In this document: positions 50,898 through 59,241 of the stretch, piece after piece
Layout of the letters: the number at the start of each line of letters is the position of its first letter
How positions within the stretch are numbered: position 1 is the stretch's first letter
Source of the DNA: Bin103 sp002238925
GTDB lineage: Bacteria; Spirochaetota; Spirochaetia; SZUA-6; Bin103
NCBI GenBank assembly: GCA_965208065.1
Contig: OZ242313.1
Location: forward strand, 4,774,001-4,838,000
Direction of reading: 5' to 3'
Length of the DNA: 64,000 nucleotides
Notes under the pieces: model-generated
What the model saw: the letters and a program-made list of their open reading frames with translations, nothing else
Told to the model about the DNA's origin: nothing
Databases searched by the model: none
Translations under genes and position numbers: made by a program

Positions 50898-51827
50898 TCA
50901 TCCCTTGAGGGAACCGATCATTACCCCGCGCACGAAGTATTTCTGTACGAACGGGTAGGCGATCAGCACCGGCAGGCTGGCCACGATGATCAGGGCGAAC
51001 TGCAGCAGGTCGCGCATCCCCTCCAGCGCCTCCAGCTCCTTGGGATCCATCAGGTCCGCTTCGATGGTGTTGATAATCAGGATGGCGCGCAGAAAAATCT
51101 GCAGCGGGTACAGCTCCTCCTTGTTCAGGTAGATGAACGCGTCGAAGAAGGTATTCCAGTGGAACACGGCGTAGAACAGGGCGTTGACGGCGGTGATGGC
51201 CCCCGACAGCGGAACCACGATCGACCACACGAAGCGCAGGTCGCTGCAGCCGTCGATGCGCGCCGCCTCCAGCAGGCCGGAGCTGATGGTGGTCTGGTAG
51301 TAGGTGCGGGTAATGATCACGTTCCACACCAACAAGCCCTGCGGCAGCAGCATCGCCCAGCGCGTGTTGAGAATGCCCAGGTCGCGCACCAGCAGGTAGT
51401 TGGGGATGATGCCGCCGTTGAACAGCATGGTGAACACCAACAGCGCCATGTAGAGGTGGCGCGCCCTGAAGTCGGGCCGCGACAGCGGGTAGGCCGCCAT
51501 CACCGTGAGCACGATGTTGATGGCGGTGCCTACCGAGGCGTAGAACAGGCTGTTGCCGTAGCCGATCCACACCTTGCGGTACTCGAAGATGGCCTCGTAG
51601 GCGCGCAGCGTCGGTTTCACCGGCAACAGCCACACCTGGCCGCCAATGGTCGCTTCCGGCGCACTGAGCGATGCGCTGACAATGTACAGCAGCGGGTAGG
51701 CCACGCCGACCAGCACCAGCGCCAGGAAGGTGTAGTTGAAGCCGTCGAAGATCCGGTCGACGCGGCTCTTGCCGATGCGCCGGCGCACCACGCGGTGCAG
51801 GTCGAGGTTGGGCTCGCGGGTTACCAC
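50898..51827 (-). CDS. ABC sugar permease, YtcP family (CUT1-type)
   Basis: The 309-residue product starts at GTG 51827, overlapping the lplB stop by seven bases. It has six membrane segments, the permease EAA-loop region (GLLEAARIDGCSDLRFVWSI) and the conserved C-terminus YPFVQKYFVRGVMIGSLKG. It forms the channel with the LplB-type partner. The ATPase is not encoded here and is presumably shared (MsmK-like). Confidence 0.9.
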   Translation of the reverse strand: MVTREPNLDLHRVVRRRIGKSRVDRIFDGFNYTFLALVLVGVAYPLLYIVSASLSAPEATIGGQVWLLPVKPTLRAYEAIFEYRKVWIGYGNSLFYASVGTAINIVLTVMAAYPLSRPDFRARHLYMALLVFTMLFNGGIIPNYLLVRDLGILNTRWAMLLPQGLLVWNVIITRTYYQTTISSGLLEAARIDGCSDLRFVWSIVVPLSGAITAVNALFYAVFHWNTFFDAFIYLNKEELYPLQIFLRAILIINTIEADLMDPKELEALEGMRDLLQFALIIVASLPVLIAYPFVQKYFVRGVMIGSLKG

Positions 51828-52771
51828 AGGCTGGTGTCGCTCAGACGGCGTGCGAGCCAGTTCACCACCAGGATCAGCGCCAGGTTGATGACCGAGTTGA
51901 ACAGGCCGATGGCGGTGGCGAACGAGTAATCCGGCACCGGCGACGCGAGCCCGATCTTGTACACGTAGGTCTGGATTACCTCGGAGGTGGTCAGGTTGAG
52001 GGGAGTCTGCAGCAGAAACGCCTTCTCGAACCCCACCTGCATGATGCGTCCGGTCTCCAGGATCAGCAGGATGATCGCCACCGGCAGAATGCCGGGCACG
52101 TCGATGTGGCGGGTGCGCTGCAGCTTGGTGGCGCCGTCCACGATCGCCGCCTCGTGCAGCTGCGGGTCGACCCCGGCCAGCGCCGCCAGGTAGATGATCG
52201 TGCCCCAGCCGGCGTTCTGCCAGATGCCGGAGACCACGTACACCGACTGAAACAGCTCCGGGCTGCTCATGAACGAGATCCGCCCCAGCCCCACCGCCTC
52301 GAGCGCGTTGTTGACCACCCCGGTGTGCAGCGCCAGGAAGCGCATGATCATGCCCGCCATCACCACCGTGGAGATGAAGTGCGGTGCGTAGGTGGTGAGC
52401 TGCACCGTTTTCTTGAAGCGGCGGTGCTCGACGTTGTTGAGCGCCAGTGCGAGAATGACCGGAATCGGGAACGAGGCGGCGATCTGGTAGGCGGACAGGC
52501 CGAGCGTGTTGCGCAGCACGGTCCAGAACTGCGGCGACTCGAAGAAGCGGTCGAAGTTGGCCATGCCGACCCAGGGGCTGCCGACGATGCCCTTGACGGC
52601 GAAGAAGTCGCGGAACGCGATCTGCGCCCCCCACATCGGCACGTACTTGAAAATGAGCAGGTAGAGCAGCGGCAGCAGCAACAGCAGGTGCAGTTGCCAG
52701 TTGACGCTCGCGTCGCGCAGCAGCGAACGCCGCACCCGCGGCGCGGCCAGTGATTCGGCGCCCGGCCTCAT
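51821..52771 (-). CDS. ABC sugar permease, LplB family
   Basis: The 316-residue protein has six membrane helices. After a basic N-terminus it reads LLYLLIFKYVPMWGAQIAFR then DFFAVKGIVGSPWVGMANFD, the LplB hallmark. The EAA-loop region is LHEAAIVDGATKLQRTRHID and it ends NWLARRLSDTSLW. It is the first gene of the permease-binding-protein-sulfatase operon. Its first 178 bases are part of a direct repeat shared with 56469-56678, so upstream control sequence may have been displaced by the island. Confidence 0.9.
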   Translation of the reverse strand: MRPGAESLAAPRVRRSLLRDASVNWQLHLLLLLPLLYLLIFKYVPMWGAQIAFRDFFAVKGIVGSPWVGMANFDRFFESPQFWTVLRNTLGLSAYQIAASFPIPVILALALNNVEHRRFKKTVQLTTYAPHFISTVVMAGMIMRFLALHTGVVNNALEAVGLGRISFMSSPELFQSVYVVSGIWQNAGWGTIIYLAALAGVDPQLHEAAIVDGATKLQRTRHIDVPGILPVAIILLILETGRIMQVGFEKAFLLQTPLNLTTSEVIQTYVYKIGLASPVPDYSFATAIGLFNSVINLALILVVNWLARRLSDTSLW

Positions 52772-52815
52772 CGCCCGCGCATCCTACCCCACCCCCCGCC
52801 CCCCGGCAAGGATCG
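52594..52815. repeat. Direct repeat, left copy (5' end of lplB plus leader)
   Basis: 222 bp about 96% identical to 56469-56678 in the same orientation, apart from a 12-bp gap in the right copy. Both end at GGCAAGGATCG. The two copies bracket an island of about 3.65 kb. Confidence 0.9.
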
Positions 52816-52926
52816 CTCGAAATCCGTAGATCTCGGCACTGGTGACAGCGCCTGATCCGACTCGCAGAACATCTGGGACGCCTCGGCGTGATATGCGTCG
52901 TCGAGCGCGAGGAGCGATCCTGCTAT

Positions 52927-53172
52927 TCATTCCAGCCGCGCAATGGCTTCCTCCTGACGCCAAGCCCGATCCCGTGACTGCTCATTGGCCAACGTGCCCA
53001 CCTTCAGCTCTTGGGTCTCTGTGACGGCTTCTTTTCGGTCGCCTCGTTATCGTTTACTCCAACTGGACTCCAAGTCCGAAACAAAATACACTGGCGTCCA
53101 CAGCCCCTTTGCGTCGAGCGAGTGCGCCGTCTGGCCACCGAGCTCGTGAATCCGGGGAAACTGTCCGGGCAT
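52927..53172 (-). pseudogene. Small decayed gene with in-frame stop
   Basis: On the minus strand ATG 53172 opens MPGQFPRIHELGGQTAHSLD then AKGLWTPVYFVSDLESSWSK, reaches TAA at 53049-53047, and continues in the same frame as RKEAVTETQELKVGTLANEQ then SRDRAWRQEEAIARLE to TGA at 52929-52927. The composition on both sides of the TAA looks coding, so a nonsense mutation or residual fragment is likely. I recognise no family. It lies inside the island, divergent from the DUF4062 gene. Confidence 0.4.
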
Positions 53173-53197
53173 GTGGGCGAAATGAGGTAAGATCAGA

Positions 53198-54376
53198 GTG
53201 TCCCCACGATATGAGCGCGTTGTTGTGGTTTTCGTTGCCTCTCCTTCTGATATGGAACAAGAGCGCGAAAAACTCGAGGAAGTAATTGCCGAATTAAACC
53301 GCACTTGGAGCAAATCATTTCAACTCAGGTTAGACTTGGTGCGATGGGAAACGCATGGTATTCCGGGAATCGGTGCTGATCCTCAGGACGTACTAAACGA
53401 GGAATTAGCAATAGAAAACTCAGACATCTTTATTGGTCTGATGTGGGGACGGTACGGTACTCCTACGAATAGAGCTGGATCAGGGACCGAAGAGGAGTTT
53501 CAAACGGCACTCGATCTCCATCAAAAAGATCCAAGTTCAAACAGAATCATGTTCTACTTCAAGGAAGCACCTCTGTCCTTCGATCAGATAGATGTAACAC
53601 AGTTTTCCCGTGTAGAGAGGTTCAAGTCATCAATTGGAGATGACGGGGGGCCGTATTGGAAGTTTTCTACCTTAGTGGAGTTTGAACGACACATACGGAT
53701 GCACCTCAGTCGCCAAGTTCAGTATTTCCATAAGCAACAGGACACGTCTGTGCCAACTGCGGAGACTCAGGTTAGGGATGGAGAAATCCAATATTCCGCG
53801 GATGCGGGATCCGATGACGAACTCGGTCTCTTGGATTACTTGGAGATAGTAGACAGCAACTTCTACAGTCTTGTCGAGATCGTCAACGAAATCTCGTCGG
53901 ACACGAAGACCGTAGGACAGCGCATCATTCAGCGTTCCGCAGAAATTAGGTCCGTATCCGCACAATCGAAGCACCCGATGGCACGTAACCGAGTAGGTTC
54001 TATAATAAATAAGGCTGCAATTGATATGACGACTTACTCTGCCCGACTTAGGACGAAAATCCCTTTGTTCAATAAGCAATTGACTGACGGGACCGATGCC
54101 GCCGGACACGCTACCCTAATCGCCATTGATATGGCGGCAGACAATAAGCAGCAGGTTACGGCGACCATACAGACAATGAGAACATTGCACGATCAACTAG
54201 AAAGTGCGCTCGGTGCCATGTCTGGCTTCCAAGACAGTGTTCTTCGTCTTCCTCGAATGACGTCTAAGCTAAACAGGGCGAAGCGAGAAACGGCCGCCGT
54301 ACTCCAACAGATAATCGACAGTATGGCGTCTGCGCGCGGCATGATCGGGGAGACGGTGCTGACGCTCAGCGATTAG
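53198..54376 (+). CDS. DUF4062 (TIR-like) protein with long helical C-terminus
   Basis: The 392-residue protein begins VVVVFVASPSDMEQEREKLE and has NSDIFIGLMWGRYGTPTNRA and GSGTEEEFQTALDLH, the typical DUF4062 core (residues 8-120), related to TIR domains that often occur in defence or signalling proteins. Residues 210-392 are helical with heptad-like Ser/Thr/Ala/Gln patterns (DSNFYSLVEIVNEISSDTKT, MRTLHDQLESALGAMSGFQD). The sequence is AT-rich compared with all neighbours, about half G+C, and codon use differs, indicating transfer. GTG 53198 is the likely start. Function is inferred, not known. Confidence 0.7.
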   Translation: MSPRYERVVVVFVASPSDMEQEREKLEEVIAELNRTWSKSFQLRLDLVRWETHGIPGIGADPQDVLNEELAIENSDIFIGLMWGRYGTPTNRAGSGTEEEFQTALDLHQKDPSSNRIMFYFKEAPLSFDQIDVTQFSRVERFKSSIGDDGGPYWKFSTLVEFERHIRMHLSRQVQYFHKQQDTSVPTAETQVRDGEIQYSADAGSDDELGLLDYLEIVDSNFYSLVEIVNEISSDTKTVGQRIIQRSAEIRSVSAQSKHPMARNRVGSIINKAAIDMTTYSARLRTKIPLFNKQLTDGTDAAGHATLIAIDMAADNKQQVTATIQTMRTLHDQLESALGAMSGFQDSVLRLPRMTSKLNRAKRETAAVLQQIIDSMASARGMIGETVLTLSD

Positions 54377-54534
54377 ACGCGCGAGCAGGGGATCTGGATG
54401 AGAGGCTATCTCCTACTGTCGGTGGTGCTCCCACACTACAGATGCCCGCCGCGCAGAGGTGAAGCCCGGGCCGAGTTGCCCCGCACCTGTCACGCGGCAA
54501 GGAATCACTAGCCGTGGCGCCCGCAGGAACTCGC

Positions 54535-54564
54535 TCGCCAGTGTGCGGGTGCTCGGGTTATCAT
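54535..54564 (+). promoter_or_regulatory. Putative promoter of the AlbA-like gene
   Basis: TCGCCA (54535-54540), 18 bp, TATCAT (54559-54564). 4 of 6 in each. The predicted start coincides with the ATG at 54572, so the mRNA would be leaderless. Confidence 0.35.
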
Positions 54565-54571
54565 TTTCCCG

Positions 54572-56248
54572 ATGGTGGTGAATGGAAGCAGGCATGTAGG
54601 GCTAATTGATCACTTATGCGAACTGCCCGCCGAGACAGAGTGGCTGGAGTTCAAGCGAAATCGCCATGTGCCAGAACAGCTTGGACAATACCTTTCTGCC
54701 CTTGCGAACGGGGCCGGCGTGGCCGGCAAGCCGACGGGCTACCTCATTTTCGGCGTCGACGACGAGACTCACCAGGTTGTCGGCACCGATTTCGACCCGT
54801 ACAGGACCAAGGCGAAGGGCAACCAAGACCTGCTGCCATGGCTGGGAGCGGGCCTGAATCCGAATACCGGGTTTGAGCTATGCGTCGTTGACCATCCCAA
54901 TGGCCGCGTCGTCCTCTTCGAGGTAGGAACAGCCAGGGATCAACCGGTGAGCTTCTACGGAACCGCCTATATCCGCGTCGGCGCCAGTAAGACCGAACTC
55001 GGCAGGCATCCGGAGAAAGCGCGCGCGATTTGGACACGTGGCACTGACTGGTCTGCCGGAGTGTGCGAACGGGCGCGGTTGGATGACCTCGACCCGGAGG
55101 CCTTGGCCAAGGCGCGCGAGCAGTTCGTAATCAAGCATCCAGCGCGCGCCCAGGACATCGATAAGTGGGACGACACCACCTTCCTCAACAAGGCCCGCGT
55201 ACTGAAGCAGGGTGCGGTGACGAATACAGCACTGCTGCTGCTGGGCCGACCTGAATCGGCAGCTCTGCTCTCCCCAGCAGTGGCCAGGATCTCCTGGATA
55301 CTCAAGGACGATCACAATCACGAGCGCGATTACGAGCACCTCGGGCCGCCGTTCCTTCTTGCCGGGGACCGTCTGCTGGCGCGCGTACGCAACCTGACCG
55401 TGCGCGCTCTTCCGAGTGGTACCTTGTTCCCGCAGGAGATCACTCAGTACGACCCATGGGTCATTCGCGAGGCACTTCACAACGCCATCGCACACCAAGA
55501 TTACGCTTTTCGTGGACGGACCCTCGTGGTCGAGTTCCCTGGCCGCGTCCTAATGACCAACGTCGGCAGTTTTCTGCCCGGCGATATCGAGACAGTCATC
55601 CGGCAGGACGCGCCCCAGGCTATCTACCGCAACCCGTTCCTGGCCGACGCCATGGTCGAGTTGAACCTGATCGACACTCAGGGTGGGGGCATCAAGCGTA
55701 TGTTCGAAACACAGAGGAGGCGTTCGTTTCCGCTCCCGGACTACGATCTGACAGACACGAGCAGCGTGGCCGTAACCACCCACGGCCGTATCCTTGACGA
55801 GCACTACACCCGGCTTCTAATGGAGGGTCTCGACCTGGACCTCGATCTGGTGATGCTTCTGGACCGAGTGCAGAAGGGACTGCGCGTCGACCGGGAAGGA
55901 CATCGCCGTTTGAAGCGGTCTCGCTTGGTCGAAGGCCGTTACCCGAACCTCGCGGTCGCGGGATCCGTGGCCAGAGCCACCGGAACCGCCGGACGCTACA
56001 TTCGCGAACGCGGTTTCGACAAGCGGTACTACGAGGATCTGATCCTCGCGTTGGTGCGAGAGCACGGTCCGGTCGGCCGGAGCGAGATCGATCAGGCCCT
56101 GATTTCGAAGCTCCCTGACAGACTGACCCATGCACAGAAGCGATCGAGGGTGAGCAATCTCTTGCAGGAGCTGCGACGCTCCGGTCAGATCGTCAACCAA
56201 GGCACTCGCTCCCGCCCCAAATGGGTGTCAACCGTGACTCGCGCCTGA
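54572..56248 (+). CDS. AlbA_2 / Schlafen-like putative DNA-binding protein with ATPase-like and winged-helix domains
   Basis: The 558-residue protein starts with an AlbA_2 domain (PAETEWLEFKRNRHVPEQLG, E-x-x-x-x-E-F-K), GYLIFGVDDETHQVVGTDFD and VSFYGTAYIRVGASKTELG. The central part has the HATPase_c_4-like motif VIREALHNAIAHQDYAFRGR and LIDTQGGGIKRMFETQ. The C-terminal 150 residues include winged-helix-like segments (LALVREHGPVGRSEIDQALI). Such proteins are called ATP-binding transcriptional regulators and are frequent in defence islands. Start ATG 54572; GTG codons follow at once. It lies 195 bp after the DUF4062 gene and has a more ordinary GC content. Confidence 0.8.
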   Translation: MVVNGSRHVGLIDHLCELPAETEWLEFKRNRHVPEQLGQYLSALANGAGVAGKPTGYLIFGVDDETHQVVGTDFDPYRTKAKGNQDLLPWLGAGLNPNTGFELCVVDHPNGRVVLFEVGTARDQPVSFYGTAYIRVGASKTELGRHPEKARAIWTRGTDWSAGVCERARLDDLDPEALAKAREQFVIKHPARAQDIDKWDDTTFLNKARVLKQGAVTNTALLLLGRPESAALLSPAVARISWILKDDHNHERDYEHLGPPFLLAGDRLLARVRNLTVRALPSGTLFPQEITQYDPWVIREALHNAIAHQDYAFRGRTLVVEFPGRVLMTNVGSFLPGDIETVIRQDAPQAIYRNPFLADAMVELNLIDTQGGGIKRMFETQRRRSFPLPDYDLTDTSSVAVTTHGRILDEHYTRLLMEGLDLDLDLVMLLDRVQKGLRVDREGHRRLKRSRLVEGRYPNLAVAGSVARATGTAGRYIRERGFDKRYYEDLILALVREHGPVGRSEIDQALISKLPDRLTHAQKRSRVSNLLQELRRSGQIVNQGTRSRPKWVSTVTRA

Positions 56249-56258
56249 GGCATTCCAA

Positions 56259-56372
56259 ATTAGAAATTCTTTCGGAAACGAAACACTACCCCGCCGCAGG
56301 TAGATCTCAAATACTTATGTGGAAATAATTTATCCTTTAATATCTTAGCGATTCAAATAAAGGTACTTTAGT
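56259..56372. other. AT-rich spacer at the right end of the island
   Basis: About 114 bp with strings such as ATAATTTATCCTTTAATATC in a genome otherwise near two-thirds G+C. No gene, no terminal repeat and no clear hairpin is seen. It could be foreign flanking DNA from the insertion. Confidence 0.4.
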
Positions 56373-56634
56373 TAAGTCCGATGCTCCCGCGCTTGCAGAC
56401 GCATAACGGTGCCCGACCACTCGCTCGCCAACCTCCATGGCTGTTCAACGCGGTCATCAAGATGGCGCTGACGGCGAAGAAGTCGCGGAACGCGACCTGC
56501 GCCCCCCACATCGGCACGTACTTGAAAATGAGCAGGTAGAGCAGCGGAAGGTGCAGTTGCCAGTTGACGCTTGCGTCGCGCAGCAGCGAACGCCGCACCC
56601 GTGTCGCAGCCAGTGATTCGGCGCCCGGCCTCAT
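56371..56634 (-). pseudogene. Truncated second copy of the lplB 5' end
   Basis: The frame from ATG 56634 reads MRPGAESLAATRVRRSLLRD then ASVNWQLHLPLLYLLIFKYV, PMWGAQVAFRDFFAVSAI, after which similarity to lplB (51821-52771) stops and unrelated sequence runs to the stop. Four codons are missing in the first membrane helix compared with the intact gene. It has about 56 codons of lplB and no permease function. Confidence 0.8.
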
Positions 56635-56678
56635 CGCCCACGCATCCTACCCCACCGCCCGCCCCCCGGCAAGGATCG
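56469..56678. repeat. Direct repeat, right copy
   Basis: 210 bp matching 52594-52815 with about eight substitutions and one 12-bp gap. The degree of divergence argues against a fresh target-site duplication. The rest of the stretch from 56679 to 56907 holds nothing I can identify. Confidence 0.9.
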
Positions 56679-56907
56679 GACAATGACCCAAATCCTCGCC
56701 TAAGGCCGCCGGGGCCCGCCGGCAGCCCCCGCGGGCGCTGGAACAGGGCGGCGGCGAGCCCGCGGAAGGGTCCGACGCCGAGCAGAGTCGGATTTTGGGT
56801 GGACGGCGCGGGGGAAACGACCTCAGAAGCTCGCAACAGGCGATTCGGAGCGAGCTACGCACCCGGATCGCCGGTGCTCGGCGCGTAGCGCTGCCTTCGG
56901 TGATGCT

Positions 56908-58464
56908 GGGGTGGCGGTGAATGGGTTATAGAGAACGGTGGGCGGCGCGCTATCCGCTAGGCCGCACGCGGCCAGGGCTTGGTGCGCGAAGCTTGGGTAG
57001 GTAGCCGGAACACCTTCCATACCGCCGCGATGCGCGCGATGGTCTGCTCGGAGGCACACAGCCGCAGCCGCATCACGCAGTTGTTGCGGTTCATGCGTCC
57101 GGCAACGTGCACCAGCAGCAAGCGGTACTTTTTGAAGCGCGCGGTGCGCTCCTCGGGGCTGAGGCACAGACCCTTGATCGCGCTGGCGATGTTGTAGCTC
57201 AGGATCGCCAGCTTCAACCACGCCGCGTTGACCGCGAACCGTTGGCTCGGCATGTGGCCGGCCGCCAGACCATTCTTGAGTTCGTCGTGGGCGTGCTCGA
57301 CGGTGCCGGCTTTCTCCCGGTGCCACTGCAGCAAACGAACAGCGTCCCAATCCAGGTTGGTGACCACCGCGTGATGGTGGCGATCAGAGCCGTCGGCGAA
57401 CAACACGCCCTGTGCCTTCAGCAACCGCAGACCGACATAGCGTAACGGCTGAGTGTGCTTGTGCTCCGACTTCTTGGACGGTACGTAGACCACCTCCGCC
57501 CACTGCCGCATGGTGCCGTCGGGCTCAGTGTCGAACGTCGTCCACTCTTGCTCCGGGAGTGCGGCGATGGTGTTCGCCAACTGCGGACTCATGACCGCGC
57601 TGACGGCGAAGCCGATGCGCCCCCCCGGCTCCTGCTGTCGCTGTGCGGAACTGAGCCAGTCCAGCAGATCGTGCTCATAGCAGGCACTGTCGCCACGGAA
57701 GTAGCGCTCGTTGACCGTCTCCGGCAGCGCCTCGAAGGCCATCTGGCAACAACTCAGCGGTTCCTGGTGGGCCGGTACGTTGCCGTCGCGGAACTGGTCG
57801 GCGACGACCAGGTCGGCTTCCGCCCACAGCGCGATCATCGGCTGGTAGCCTCGCCCGCCCTGGTAGTGAGCGTAAGCCGCCTTCTTGTGCGATTCGACGA
57901 TGGTGGCGTCCTGGTCGATGGTGGCGATGCTCAGCCGTTGGCCATGCTGCTCGTAGAGTGCGGCGATACGGTGAACGCCGCCAGCGAGCACCTGCTGCAA
58001 GCCCTGCACCGGGGCGCTCGAGGGCACGATGAAACTCAATTGTTGCTCGCGTGCCGGGCGCCGCTGTTCCAACGACTGGTCGTGGAACCGGTCAAGGAAG
58101 CCGCGCAGTGCCGTGGGCTTGGGAGGCTGATAGCCCAAACCGCGTTCGAGGCAGGTGTCGGCGGCGAGTAGGTGCACGTCATCGGGGCAGTCGCCACCGA
58201 TGGTCTGCAGCATCAGGATGGTCTCGATCATCTGGTCTTCGCTGAAACCGCGGCGGCGCTCGCGCAGTTGCAGATGGTCAGAGATCAGATCCGGGAAGCC
58301 AAGGGAGCGGAATACGCGGGAGGTGGCAAGAGCGCCGGCGTGCGGGCTGGCGGCTTCGCGGAGGGGAGCGGTATCGAGTTGGAAGGGGGTTTTGGCCATG
58401 AGCGGGAGACGAGCAGGCATAGCAGACGAAGAATAGACGACCTATAACGCAAAGTCCACCCTAC
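56908..58464. mobile_element. IS1380-family insertion sequence (boundaries approximate)
   Basis: The intact transposase gene is flanked by imperfect inverted ends: GGGGTGGCGGTGAATGGG then TTATAG at 56908 on the left, and on the opposite strand from 58464 AGGGTGGACTTTGCG then TTATAG on the right. The length of about 1.56 kb fits IS1380. I could not find a clear target duplication, so the ends are tentative. Confidence 0.5.
56957..58420 (-). CDS. IS1380-family transposase
   Basis: The 487-residue protein is full length. DDE residues are plausible in LSIATIDQDATIVESHKKAA (first Asp), ERYFRGDSACYEHDLLDWL (second Asp) and EHAHDELKNGLAAGHMPSQR (Glu, typical of the IS1380 E-H-x-x-x-x-L-K-N pattern). 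The conserved start with LREAASPHAGALATSRVFRS is present. No frameshift is seen, so the element may be active. It stands between the truncated lplB copy and nuclease remnants. Confidence 0.9.
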   Translation of the reverse strand: MPARLPLMAKTPFQLDTAPLREAASPHAGALATSRVFRSLGFPDLISDHLQLRERRRGFSEDQMIETILMLQTIGGDCPDDVHLLAADTCLERGLGYQPPKPTALRGFLDRFHDQSLEQRRPAREQQLSFIVPSSAPVQGLQQVLAGGVHRIAALYEQHGQRLSIATIDQDATIVESHKKAAYAHYQGGRGYQPMIALWAEADLVVADQFRDGNVPAHQEPLSCCQMAFEALPETVNERYFRGDSACYEHDLLDWLSSAQRQQEPGGRIGFAVSAVMSPQLANTIAALPEQEWTTFDTEPDGTMRQWAEVVYVPSKKSEHKHTQPLRYVGLRLLKAQGVLFADGSDRHHHAVVTNLDWDAVRLLQWHREKAGTVEHAHDELKNGLAAGHMPSQRFAVNAAWLKLAILSYNIASAIKGLCLSPEERTARFKKYRLLLVHVAGRMNRNNCVMRLRLCASEQTIARIAAVWKVFRLPTQASRTKPWPRAA

Positions 58465-58612
58465 ATCGACCCCAATTGCATATTTCGACGAAGGTTCCTT
58501 CACTCTGTGCCATTCGCTAGGCGAGGATCAGGGAATGACGGGAGGCCAGTTCAATCGTGGTGCGGGTGAGCCACGAGTTCACTTCGCCTGGGAGGATGAC
58601 GTCGCCGGGCCG

Positions 58613-58927
58613 CTACGCCACGGCGTCGCAGAATACCAATTCCCAGCCGTGGAACACCACCGCCAGGCCGGTGAACCGTACGCCCGGAAACTGCCGGGCC
58701 AGCCGCTCGTCGGCCAGGTAGCGTTCCAACTGCGCGCTTGCCGCGTCGGCCGCCGCCGCGACTCGGTCCGGCGCCACCGACTCGCCGCGGCTCAGGTACT
58801 TGAGTTCGATCAGGTAGCCGCGCCGCAACCGCGGATAGCGCGCGATCAGCGGCTCCAGCGCGATGTCGGCATGGCCCTTGCCGAGCTCTGCCTCGGACCG
58901 GAAGACGTAGTAATCCGAGATGCTCAA
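58613..58927 (-). pseudogene. C-terminal fragment of an AAA-ATPase-like / PD-(D/E)XK protein (DUF1703)
   Basis: The frame reads ISDYYVFRSEAELGKGHADI then ALEPLIARYPRLRRGYLIEL KYLS in continuation, and LAVVFHGWELVFCD at the end. G-x-A-D-I ... Y-L-I-E-L-K matches the PD-(D/E)XK core in the C-terminus of DUF1703 proteins, whose N-terminal AAA domain of about 400 residues is missing here. It is therefore a stub, although it has an ATG. The 300 bp between it and 59230 hold nothing recognisable. Confidence 0.6.
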
Positions 58928-59241
58928 GTAGGCGGCCAGGAATCCCTGGATAACTTATCCACTGAATACCATACCGACGACACTCTATTTCCTGCGTGGC
59001 GGCACCTCAAGCGCCGGCGCCCTCAATGCCCTCAATCTGGGTGGCCGGGTGTCAACAGCTAACCTCGGAATCATCATCACCCAATCGGACGCCGGTCGAA
59101 CATGGCCGGGACGCTCCGGGCGTACGCGGTGAGTGCTGGATTTCTGTGACCGGCTCACTGGTGCCGGGCCCACACGATTATCCTGATGTCCACCTGTTGA
59201 CTCCCGGGATGTTGGCCTCTACATCCTCTAATGGAGGTGCA

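Noticed and set aside
52842..53024. Small plus-strand frame of 60 codons in the island.
   Set aside because: No ribosome-binding site or motif; it is antisense to the decayed gene at 52927-53172.
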